Shown here piece by piece: positions 1 through 6,652 of a stretch of DNA of 64,000 nucleotides. This DNA comes from Halieaceae bacterium (GTDB taxonomy: Bacteria; Pseudomonadota; Gammaproteobacteria; Pseudomonadales; Halieaceae). Both the position numbers and the translations under genes were made by a program. The stretch covers positions 124,001 to 188,000 of the forward strand of contig CACNSR010000003.1 of NCBI GenBank assembly GCA_902623175.1, given 5' to 3'. Under the pieces are notes generated by a model. That model was not told the origin of the DNA. It made no database searches and saw only the letters and a list, made by a program, of their open reading frames with translations. Each line of letters opens with the position of its first letter. Positions within the stretch are counted from its first letter, which is position 1.

Positions 1-1120
1 TGGCAAAAGCGAAGTCACCTGAGAAGGTGAAGTCGTCGCCGTCGGGGTCAAGGTAACCGAAGAAGTCGGCACCCGGGGCCAAACGCCCTGGCAGACCGCC
101 GCCGCCGCCAGGCAGCCACTGGTCTCCATCCTCAATGTCTCCACCGGCATCAAGTCCGGTGTCGTTTCCATTGGCATCATAGAGTGCTGAGAGGCGGCTC
201 TCGCCCGAAGGAGTGTTAATCACGTTGATCAGCTCTGGCGGTGTATTTGGGTTGCCGTCATGATCCTGTGCAATCGCAAAGGTGGATTTGCTCTGATATG
301 GCCCCGTAGCTACCTCGCTGTCTGAGTAGTTAAAGCTTAAATCCATGCGCAACCTGTCATTTGGCTCAAATGCCAAGCGAATACGCGCCGCCATGGTGTC
401 GTCATCCCCGAGGTCGGCTCCTGAGCCCGGACCAGGATCCCCTAAGAAAGGAAGTTGATCGGCATTGCTATAGAGGTTTTCCAAGTATGGGTCCTGATCG
501 CTATAGCGAATCGCTGCGCGCGCGGCAAAGGTGTCAGTGAACGGACCACCTATGGCGGCTTCGATGACGGTTCGATTCGCGTTGTTGGGCACGTCAAACT
601 GTCCAAACTCTACATCGACGTAGCCTTCCACACCCTCGAATGATGGCGCGTTGGATATAAAATGCACTAGACCACCCGTTGCGTTACGTCCAAACAGTGT
701 GCCTTGTGGGCCCTTAAGAATTTCGACCCTGTTGATGTCGAATACTGCGAAGGTTTGCGCCTGCGCAACCGCAATGTATCCCTCGTCTAGATAAACGGCG
801 TTTGGCGCTTCAATGATGTCATTGAAGTCATTTTGGGTCACGCCACGGATTGAGAATTGTGTGTTTTGCCCAGCCAAGTTGCCGGAGATATGGACCCCCG
901 GAGAAAATGCAGCAATGTCAAAGCTTTCGGATACGCCTAAGGCGTTCATTTGTCGACCGGTAAATGCATTGATTGCTATTGGGACTTCTTGCAAATTCTG
1001 TTCACGCTTCTGCGCAACGACGACGACCTCTTCCAAAACGCTTTGCGCGAAGACTGAGCTGGCTAAGGTGGCGCCGGATATAGCACTAGCCAGTGTTGTG
1101 CGAAGAATGCGGTTGTTCAT
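1..1120 (-). CDS. TonB-dependent receptor, C-terminus beyond the window
   Basis: This is the N-terminal part (about 373 residues) of an outer-membrane TonB-dependent receptor, which takes up a large or scarce substrate using energy from TonB. The reverse strand reads without a stop from ATG at 1120 to the window edge. It begins with a Sec signal peptide (MNNRILRTTLASA... ending near SSVFAQ). A TonB-box-like stretch, EEVVVVAQKREQNLQEVP, follows, then a plug domain with an SIRG segment and VEILKGPQGTLFGRNATGG. A glycine- and aspartate-rich loop lies near the cut end. The type is common in marine gammaproteobacteria and sphingomonads. The substrate cannot be read from sequence. An operator-like palindrome at 1205-1220, shared with the catabolic operons to the right, suggests co-regulation and uptake of the same aromatic substrate (inference). 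Confidence 0.93.
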   Translation of the reverse strand, partial: MNNRILRTTLASAISGATLASSVFAQSVLEEVVVVAQKREQNLQEVPIAINAFTGRQMNALGVSESFDIAAFSPGVHISGNLAGQNTQFSIRGVTQNDFNDIIEAPNAVYLDEGYIAVAQAQTFAVFDINRVEILKGPQGTLFGRNATGGLVHFISNAPSFEGVEGYVDVEFGQFDVPNNANRTVIEAAIGGPFTDTFAARAAIRYSDQDPYLENLYSNADQLPFLGDPGPGSGADLGDDDTMAARIRLAFEPNDRLRMDLSFNYSDSEVATGPYQSKSTFAIAQDHDGNPNTPPELINVINTPSGESRLSALYDANGNDTGLDAGGDIEDGDQWLPGGGGGLPGRLAPGADFFGYLDPDGDDFTFSGDFAFA

Positions 1121-1204
1121 ATGGATGCTCCGTTTTGGATCTTTAGACACACTAGGCGATTACTGTAAAACATTTTCATGCAATCCAAGACCGGATCGCA
1201 AGAT

Positions 1205-1220
1205 GTTTTAACCCTAAAAT
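1205..1220. promoter_or_regulatory. MarR-type operator, copy 1 (GTTTTA-N4-TAAAAT)
   Basis: The palindrome reads GTTTTA ACCC TAAAAT, 85 bp upstream of the TonB receptor start. It matches copies at 2278, 3349, 19916 and 19954, two of which lie directly in front of a marR gene. Assignment to that regulator is an inference from position and shared sequence. Confidence 0.55.
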
Positions 1221-1265
1221 GATTGATGGTTGATTTCAGCGCCAAGGCTTTTGAGGTAGGTCGAG

Positions 1266-2222
1266 TCAGCAGAGCCGCAGCACCACCTTACCTTGGGTAT
1301 GGCCCCGTTCGGACTCCAGATGCGCGTCCATCGCTTCCTCCAGCGGCCGCACCTGTATGTGTGGCATGGTGATGTTGCCCGATTGGTATAGGCCCACCAG
1401 TCCCGTCAGCATTTCTCCATCGGGTCTGTGGTGAAGAAATTCGGCCTTAATATCGCGTCGCTCGATTTCATCCATCTCCGGGGGCTCGTTATTCATGTAC
1501 GCGACGCGGCCACCATCTTTGGCAAGACGAATGGCTGCTTCGGCAGTGCCGTTGCCCAGTAATGCCTCAAGCACCAGGTTAACGCCATCTGGCTCATGCT
1601 CCCGTAGAGCGGATTCATAGTCCTCCGAGTTGTAATCAATGACCACATCAGCGCCGAGCGATTTGACGTAATCGCGATTCCTGGCACTGGTAGTGGTGTA
1701 GACCTTGGCGCCAAGGTGCTTGGCCATGGGTATTGCCACGCTGCCGACGCCGCCGGCGCCGGCCTGAATAAACACAGATTGCCCTGCTTGGAGTTGTCCG
1801 AATTCGCTAAGTGCTTGCCAGGCAGTCAAGCTCACTAGGGGCAAAGCGGCAGCTTGTTCAAAGCTGATTGATGCGGGTTTGTGAGTGATTGAGGTGGCGT
1901 CAATCGGGCAGTATTCAGCGTAGCTGCCGTGCTGTATTGACCATGTGAATGCCAGTCCAAGGACTTCATCGCCTATCTGCCAGTCGGTCACCTTTGCGCC
2001 GACCTTCACAATCCTGCCGGCTAGGTCCCATCCGGGCACAACGGGGAAAGTGCGCGTGATGTACTCCTGCAACTCACCGCTTCGTAATCGACGATCGATG
2101 GGATTCACCGAAGTCGCGACCACCTCGACCAGTACCTCATGATCTTGAGGCTCCGGGGTCGGGCGCTCCCCAATCTGGAGTACGTCTGCTGTACCGTGTT
2201 GCTCGTAAAATACCGCTTTCAT
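1266..2222 (-). CDS. Zinc-free MDR-family quinone oxidoreductase (NADPH:quinone reductase-like)
   Basis: This 318-residue protein belongs to the medium-chain dehydrogenase/reductase superfamily, quinone-reductase branch. It has the N-terminal GroES-like fold (residues about 1-125, with SVNPIDRRLRSG and VPGWDLAGRIVKVG) and a Rossmann domain with the nucleotide motif QAGAGGVGSVA near residue 150. No structural-zinc cysteine cluster is seen, as expected for quinone or enone reductases. The start is ATG after an AAGGAA ribosome site. It diverges from ridA, and the gap holds a perfect ATTTTA-N4-TAAAAT operator, so it is probably induced with the aromatic pathway. It could reduce a quinone or an alpha,beta-unsaturated ketone intermediate. 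The substrate is unknown. Confidence 0.88.
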   Translation of the reverse strand: MKAVFYEQHGTADVLQIGERPTPEPQDHEVLVEVVATSVNPIDRRLRSGELQEYITRTFPVVPGWDLAGRIVKVGAKVTDWQIGDEVLGLAFTWSIQHGSYAEYCPIDATSITHKPASISFEQAAALPLVSLTAWQALSEFGQLQAGQSVFIQAGAGGVGSVAIPMAKHLGAKVYTTTSARNRDYVKSLGADVVIDYNSEDYESALREHEPDGVNLVLEALLGNGTAEAAIRLAKDGGRVAYMNNEPPEMDEIERRDIKAEFLHHRPDGEMLTGLVGLYQSGNITMPHIQVRPLEEAMDAHLESERGHTQGKVVLRLC

Positions 2223-2277
2223 ATCGATTCCTTCTAATTTTTAGAGAGTTGGCCACCGCAGCAGTGTGCTACCCGAT

Positions 2278-2293
2278 ATTTTAAGTATAAAAT
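2278..2293. promoter_or_regulatory. MarR-type operator, copy 2 (perfect ATTTTA-N4-TAAAAT)
   Basis: ATTTTA AGTA TAAAAT is the best copy of the motif. Its symmetry extends to 2276-2295 (AT on both outer flanks). It sits midway between the divergent quinone reductase and RidA genes, so one bound dimer could control both. Confidence 0.65.
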
Positions 2294-2331
2294 ATAATTC
2301 CATTATCGTCATTACAAACCGGGAATTCGGC

Positions 2332-2724
2332 ATGCACAAGACCTTGTTGCCTGAGGGTTGGACACGTCCAAAGGGTTACGCTAATGGTGTTATCGCTCGG
2401 GGCGATTCTGTGATCTTTTGCGGAGGCCAGATTGGTTGGAACAAAGACGAGCGTTTTGAACACCATGACTTTATTGGCCAATTCCGGCAGGCACTTGAAA
2501 ACGTAGTTGCAATTTTGGGCAGTGCTGGAGCAGGTCCGGAGCACGTGACTCGCATGACTTGGTATGTCATCGACCGACAGCAGTATCTGGCAGACCTTGG
2601 CGCAGTAGGTCGCACCTATCGGGAGGTCATGGGCAAGCACTATCCAGCGATGTCGGTAGTGGAGGTCTCAGCCCTGATAGAAGACGAGGCTCTAGTTGAG
2701 ATCGAAGCGACAGCAGTTAAGTAG
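2332..2724 (+). CDS. RidA/YjgF-family enamine/imine deaminase
   Basis: The protein has 130 residues, the normal size for RidA-family (YER057c/UK114) proteins, which form trimers and hydrolyse reactive enamines or imines to ketones plus ammonia. Typical features are the GWTRPKGYANG start, SVIFCGGQIGW, the QALENVVAILGSAGAG helix and the C-terminal VVEVSALIEDEALVEIEATA strand. I chose ATG at 2332 because it gives the canonical N-terminus; an upstream in-frame start at 2266 would read through the operator. RidA relatives occur in aerobic 2-aminobenzoate clusters and in the rut pathway (RutC). Here it could deaminate the enamine product of 2-aminobenzoyl-CoA monooxygenase/reductase. The role is inferred; the family is certain. 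Confidence 0.9.
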   Translation: MHKTLLPEGWTRPKGYANGVIARGDSVIFCGGQIGWNKDERFEHHDFIGQFRQALENVVAILGSAGAGPEHVTRMTWYVIDRQQYLADLGAVGRTYREVMGKHYPAMSVVEVSALIEDEALVEIEATAVK

Positions 2725-2767
2725 CGTATCGCCCAATAATTCCCGTAGCTTTAAGCCCAGACATCCA

Positions 2768-3214
2768 TTAGTCATGCGGACATACCCTTATGAAAGCGTG
2801 CGTCCTCAGTCGAAGCACATCAACTTCTTGCTGATTCCACAAGCGCACACCTGTTGTCAGTATTCCTCGATCGGGCTTTGAAACAGACAATCTGGCCTCC
2901 TCGACGATTGCCTCGCCGCTGATCACATCCCCCGCCCGCACCGGTGCCAGCCAACGCAGCTCGTCAACACCAGGAGAAGTCAGAACGGCAGCGTTTCCAA
3001 TATAGGCATCGACTGCAAGTCGCATAAAAATCGCCGTGGTGTGCCAACCACTGGCCATAATCCCACCCAGCTCTGCAGTCAATGAATGGCTGTCGTCAAC
3101 GTGAAAAACTTGGGGATCGTACCGCTTTGCAAACTCAACGATCTCGCTCTGCATCACTGCATAGCGATCAAATTTTATTCGTTGACCAACCCGGAAGTCC
3201 TCGAAGTAATGCAT
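2768..3214 (-). CDS. MaoC-like hot-dog dehydratase
   Basis: The 148-residue single hot-dog protein has the MaoC/(R)-enoyl-CoA hydratase look: YFEDFRVGQRI at the start, IVEFAKRYDPQVFHVD (the catalytic Asp/His segment) near residue 35, and GGIMASGWHTTAIFMRL after it. The start at 3214 has a GGAGGG ribosome site nine bases upstream; the longer reading to 3253 lacks one. It probably hydrates an enoyl-CoA made in ring or side-chain breakdown. It diverges from the luciferase-like monooxygenase gene, with an operator copy between them. Confidence 0.85.
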   Translation of the reverse strand: MHYFEDFRVGQRIKFDRYAVMQSEIVEFAKRYDPQVFHVDDSHSLTAELGGIMASGWHTTAIFMRLAVDAYIGNAAVLTSPGVDELRWLAPVRAGDVISGEAIVEEARLSVSKPDRGILTTGVRLWNQQEVDVLRLRTHAFIRVCPHD

Positions 3215-3348
3215 GTTCCCTCCGCTCTGTAGGCTTGAGTTCTTTTCCAACAATTCGCGATGTCATCATCGTCCGCTTACTCCCTCTAGCTGGCCTCGGG
3301 ATAAACTTCACGGCAGCGCGTGAGCAAATTACCCTGTCTTGACGCTTC

Positions 3349-3364
3349 ATTTTAAGTCTGAAAT
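3349..3364. promoter_or_regulatory. MarR-type operator, copy 3 (ATTTTA-N4-TGAAAT)
   Basis: ATTTTA AGTC TGAAAT has one mismatch from the symmetric form. It lies in the gap between the MaoC gene (minus) and the luciferase-like gene (plus), just after a possible -35 TTGACG at 3339-3344, where a bound repressor would block transcription to the right. Confidence 0.55.
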
Positions 3365-3410
3365 GTTAACATCGTACCTGTTGGGTCACAGATAACCTCG
3401 AGGTCTGCTC

Positions 3411-4520
3411 ATGAATAGAACGCCTGCGCCCATGTTCAATGAAAACCGACTCAAACTGGGGACCTTCTCCGCCAATTGCTCGGGTGGTATGGCAGTCACT
3501 AAGGTGCCTGAACGATGGAATAACGACTGGGCGAACAACCTCGATCTGGTAAAGCAATGCGATGACGCCGGCATCGAGTTCATGCTGCCCATCGCCCGTT
3601 GGATTGGCTACGGCGGTGAGACCGACTTTCACGGAAACGTCCTAGAAACCGTGACTTGGGCAGCAGGGCTTGCCGCCCACTCCCAAAACATTCAGGTATT
3701 CGCCACCGTACACACCGCTTTTAATCATCCGATTGTGGTGGCGAAGCAGCTAGCTACCTTGGATCAGTTCTCTAACGGAAGGATCGGTCTAAACGTGGTC
3801 GCCGGATGGAACAAGCCTGAGTATGATGCCTTCGGGGTCGACCTCCCCAGCGATCACTCCGACCGCTATGCGATGGCTCAAGAGTGGTTTGAATACGTCC
3901 AAAAACTGTGGACCTGCGATACCGCCTTCGATTGGGAAGGAAATTTCTATCAGGGCAAGGGGGTCTACAGCCTGCCACACCCCGTTCAGCCTAAGATGCC
4001 CATCATCAACGCCGCCGGCTCGGAAGAGGGCCGAGTATTTGCCATGCGCAACGCCGACTTTCTGTTCACTCCGGTTTTTGACTTTGAGCAAGCCAAGGCA
4101 ACCGTCGTGGATATTACCGAGCGAGCCGCAAGCGTGAAGCGAAAGGTAGATGTCCTGACGCTATGCACTGTGGTCTGCCGTCCTACCCAGCAGGAAGCCG
4201 ATGACTACCTGCACTGGTACGCGGACGAGCAGGCGGATTGGAATGCGGTCGATAACCTTATGACCTTACAGGGGATGCATGCGCAATCTTTCACTGCTGA
4301 GGCACTGGCCATGTACAGGGATCGTATGGCGGCGGGCCACGGAGGCTTCCCTTTAGTAGGCACACCCGACGCCATCGCTGACCTACTGGAAAAGTTGAGC
4401 GAGACAGGCATCGCGGGCACTACCCTCGCATTTGTGGATTACGCCAAGGAGTTTCCCTATTTCAGACAGGAAGTACTGCCGCGCCTAGAGGCCAAAGGCC
4501 TTCGTCAGCCAGTCAGCTGA
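3411..4520 (+). CDS. LLM-class flavin-dependent monooxygenase, RutA/SsuD-like
   Basis: The 369-residue protein is a bacterial-luciferase-like TIM-barrel monooxygenase that uses reduced FMN supplied by a separate reductase. It resembles pyrimidine monooxygenase RutA in length and in the segment LNVVAGWNKPEYDAFG (residues about 126-141; RutA has a closely similar GW-x-KPEY run). The N-terminal FMLPIARWIGYGG and HPVQPKMPIINAAGSEEG segments also fit the family. ATG at 3411 follows a GAGG ribosome site by seven bases. A flavin reductase gene lies at 23757. RutA opens an N-heterocycle by oxidative amide cleavage, so activity on an indole- or oxindole-derived ring is possible but unproven. Alkane- or aryl-sulfonate monooxygenase is the main alternative. 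Confidence 0.88.
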   Translation: MNRTPAPMFNENRLKLGTFSANCSGGMAVTKVPERWNNDWANNLDLVKQCDDAGIEFMLPIARWIGYGGETDFHGNVLETVTWAAGLAAHSQNIQVFATVHTAFNHPIVVAKQLATLDQFSNGRIGLNVVAGWNKPEYDAFGVDLPSDHSDRYAMAQEWFEYVQKLWTCDTAFDWEGNFYQGKGVYSLPHPVQPKMPIINAAGSEEGRVFAMRNADFLFTPVFDFEQAKATVVDITERAASVKRKVDVLTLCTVVCRPTQQEADDYLHWYADEQADWNAVDNLMTLQGMHAQSFTAEALAMYRDRMAAGHGGFPLVGTPDAIADLLEKLSETGIAGTTLAFVDYAKEFPYFRQEVLPRLEAKGLRQPVS

Positions 4521-4735
4521 CCACATGGATTTAGATGGGGACAAGTGGAATACAAAATGCCATTTTGGCTCAGTATCCGCATCGGGTCATCACCCAGAAA
4601 GAACGCGCTCCGCTGGACTTTCTACGCGAAAACATCCCCTCCCTGGTCAACCCCGGGGCGGCCATGAGCCGAGATGAACGCGCTTTATGAGGCAAATGGG
4701 CGCTGCAGCCCCGACATCATCGGAGCTGGCTGCAT
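4521..4735 (+). pseudogene. Possible degenerate coding remnant between LLM gene and tetR
   Basis: The 215 bp are not simple spacer. Adjoining frames read VEYKMPFWLS, then QYPHRVITQKERAPLDF and ENIPSLVNPGAAMSRDER, then YEANGRCSPDIIGAGC, as if one protein had been broken by frameshifts. I cannot name the family. An inverted repeat, CAAAAT-GCC-ATTTTG, lies at 4553-4567; it lacks a T-run and is not a convincing terminator. Confidence 0.3.
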
Positions 4736-5314
4736 CTACTCTCGCAACAATAAATCGACGTGCGCTTGCATCCTCTGAAGCCGTTGACCCATCGACTCCC
4801 TGACCGAGATAAACGGCTCTCCCAAAACGTAACGGTAAAGCGACTGCGCCCGCAGGCGAGCGCCGCTTGTTGAAAACCCCGCCGCTGCAAAGAGGTCTCG
4901 CAAAAACTCAAAACGCTTCTTGTCTATCATTGCTACGACCTTCCTTCTTCGCTTGTCATACTGTGTCCAAGACCGGATGTGTGGATCCATCCCCCCAAGA
5001 TCACGGCGCACAATATCTTCAGCAACCGCCCTGACTCTTGCTCTTGAATCTGTCGGATAGTCGGGATTGGCGATAACCGTCTGTGTGCTCTGCTCTGCCC
5101 AAAAATTGAGTAACTCGTCCAAAAACTGCTCTCGATCTTTGAAGTGCCAGTAGAAGCTTCCTTTCGTAACCCCAAGATTTTTAGCGAGCGACTCAACCCT
5201 TACCTTGTCAATTCCGCCGCTAGCCAGCGCTTTCAGGGCAGCATTTAACCATGACTTTTTAGACTGCTTATCAACCATTGACTTCCTTAGCTTTTCGCCA
5301 CCTCGAGTTGACAT
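4736..5314 (-). CDS. TetR-family transcriptional regulator
   Basis: About 192 residues form a TetR repressor: an N-terminal helix-turn-helix (ALASGGIDKVRVESLAKNLG, then VTKGSFYWHFKDREQFLDEL) and a C-terminal ligand domain. ATG at 5314 follows an AGGAGGT site by ten bases; ATG at 5278 with AAGGAA is the alternative and would give about 180 residues. It diverges from an SDR gene. The gap carries a perfect CCATACG-N4-CGTATGG palindrome, which recurs in front of the FMO gene at 6520, so the likely regulon is itself, the SDR, and the FMO-isatin hydrolase-IorAB genes. The ligand is probably a pathway substrate or intermediate (inference). Confidence 0.9.
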   Translation of the reverse strand: MSTRGGEKLRKSMVDKQSKKSWLNAALKALASGGIDKVRVESLAKNLGVTKGSFYWHFKDREQFLDELLNFWAEQSTQTVIANPDYPTDSRARVRAVAEDIVRRDLGGMDPHIRSWTQYDKRRRKVVAMIDKKRFEFLRDLFAAAGFSTSGARLRAQSLYRYVLGEPFISVRESMGQRLQRMQAHVDLLLRE

Positions 5315-5336
5315 CAACGGTCAGACCTCCTAATTT
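5308..5336 (+). promoter_or_regulatory. Sigma70 promoter for the SDR gene
   Basis: TTGACA at 5308-5313 and TAATTT at 5331-5336 are 17 bp apart. The TetR operator begins at the very next base. The leader to the SDR start is about 165 bases. The promoter overlaps the 5' end of the longer tetR reading. Confidence 0.65.
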
Positions 5337-5354
5337 CCATACGCACACGTATGG
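5337..5354. promoter_or_regulatory. TetR operator, copy 1 (CCATACG-N4-CGTATGG)
   Basis: The 18-bp perfect palindrome CCATACG CACA CGTATGG abuts the -10 of the rightward promoter, so bound repressor would cover the start site. The trailing bases GTAGG resemble the ATAGG that follows copy 2. Confidence 0.75.
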
Positions 5355-5506
5355 GTAGGTAGCGAAGCGGTGATGCCACCCGACCAAGATCGCCTGCGCA
5401 AGCATGTACATTTTGAGCGGTCATAGTATCAGAGGGCTTAAGCTGATTTCTGACAACCCACAGTCAAAAATCAATCAAACGAGGAGCGCAACGGCGCGTA
5501 CTAGCT

Positions 5507-6268
5507 ATGTTAAATAACGATCTCTCTAACAAGGTCGCAGTTGTTACTGGCGGAGCGGATGGAATCGGCGAGGGCATAGTCCGAACCCTCTGCGGTCGCG
5601 GCGCTCATGTTGTTATTGCAGATATACAAGACGAAAAGGGGAGCGCTATCGCTGCCGAGCTGGGTGTAAGTGTTAGCTTTGCGCTGTTAGATGTCACCGA
5701 GCCAGACAGCTGGAGCAATCTTGTTACCGAGGTAGAGAGCAGCTGCGGTCGTCTCGATATTTTGGTTAATAACGCGGGTGGGGGGGGGTTCGGAAACCTT
5801 GACCAACTTACGATTGAAGAATGGCGCAAGATTATGGCGCTTAATATGGATTCTGTTTTTCTGGGCTGCAAAGCCGCGTCAACATTGCTGCAAGCCGATG
5901 GCGGTGGCTCCATCATTAATATCTCCTCAACCAATGCCAATCGCGCGTGGCCAATGTTTTCCGGCTATTGCGCCGCCAAGGCCGGCATGACAATGTTCAG
6001 TAAATGTGTAGCCCAGCATTTTTTAGAGACAAACGTAAAAATTAGGTGCAACACCGTTCATCCGGGTCCAATTGAAACGCCGAACTTCAAAAGGTTGTCG
6101 GCAGCGGAAGGTGCGGAACAATTGATGGCGGACTGGGAGAAGAACAATCCGTTTACGGAAATTGGTACGGTCGAGGATATTGGTGAGGTAGTGGCATTTC
6201 TTGCGAGCGACGCAGCCCGTTACGTGAACGCCTCGGAATTTGTCGCCGCGGGCGGCACGTTGCTTTAA
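5507..6268 (+). CDS. Short-chain dehydrogenase/reductase (SDR), TetR-controlled
   Basis: The 253-residue classical SDR has the coenzyme motif TGGADGIG near residue 15, NNAGG near 87 and the catalytic Ser/Tyr/Lys set in NISSTNANRAW and YCAAKAG. The Asp at the end of beta-2 (VVIADIQ) favours NAD(H). The C-terminus VNASEFVAAGGTL is usual for cofactor-closing SDRs. ATG at 5507 lacks a strong ribosome site close by (GAGGAG lies about 20 bases upstream). SDRs oxidise dihydrodiols or hydroxy-oxindoles to isatin in known indole pathways; that role fits the neighbours but is inferred. Confidence 0.9.
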   Translation: MLNNDLSNKVAVVTGGADGIGEGIVRTLCGRGAHVVIADIQDEKGSAIAAELGVSVSFALLDVTEPDSWSNLVTEVESSCGRLDILVNNAGGGGFGNLDQLTIEEWRKIMALNMDSVFLGCKAASTLLQADGGGSIINISSTNANRAWPMFSGYCAAKAGMTMFSKCVAQHFLETNVKIRCNTVHPGPIETPNFKRLSAAEGAEQLMADWEKNNPFTEIGTVEDIGEVVAFLASDAARYVNASEFVAAGGTLL

Positions 6269-6490
6269 CCAAAAACCGTTCGTTCAAGGAAGAGCCTTAG
6301 GCACTGCCAGCGCCTACCGGGCTTGAATGAGCCTGAGCATGCCGCCATCAGGCGCTCTAGACCATTAGCTCTTCATTACATAAATCTTGATCTGCTTAGG
6401 CAACCCCACCCCTGGCCAACCATCGCGAACCGGTAGCTAGAATATTCTCCCAGTCTTTCACTAATCGCGCTTGCCGGTGTTTCCTTTGAG
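6269..6490. other. Intergenic stretch without a recognised gene
   Basis: Between the SDR stop and the next promoter I see no ORF that looks coding, no clear terminator and no repeat. A weak 81-codon minus-strand frame (6376-6621) runs across the FMO promoter and was not accepted. Confidence 0.5.
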
Positions 6491-6519
6491 TTGACATGAA
6501 GCGCCAGACATTTTATTTT
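6491..6519 (+). promoter_or_regulatory. Sigma70 promoter for the FMO gene
   Basis: TTGACA at 6491-6496 and TATTTT at 6514-6519 are 17 bp apart, followed at once by the TetR operator. The layout is base-for-base the same as at 5308-5354. Confidence 0.7.
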
Positions 6520-6537
6520 CCATACGGTAGCGTATGG
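6520..6537. promoter_or_regulatory. TetR operator, copy 2 (CCATACG-N4-CGTATGG)
   Basis: CCATACG GTAG CGTATGG is a perfect 18-bp palindrome. Only the four central bases differ from copy 1 at 5337. It ends 115 bp before the chosen FMO start. Confidence 0.75.
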
Positions 6538-6652
6538 ATAGGCGGCGCCGGAAAGTACAGCGGCAAAGCGCGCACCCCGAATAGTAGTGACGCAAGTGAG
6601 CTTGCTCACTATGAGCTGCAATCGTCACGAGCCCTTACAGGAGTTTTTATCA

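Noticed and set aside
455-1211. Two plus-strand frames (455-643 and 813-1211)
   Set aside because: They lie antisense to the TonB-dependent receptor, whose continuous reverse-strand reading frame has a signal peptide and plug motifs.
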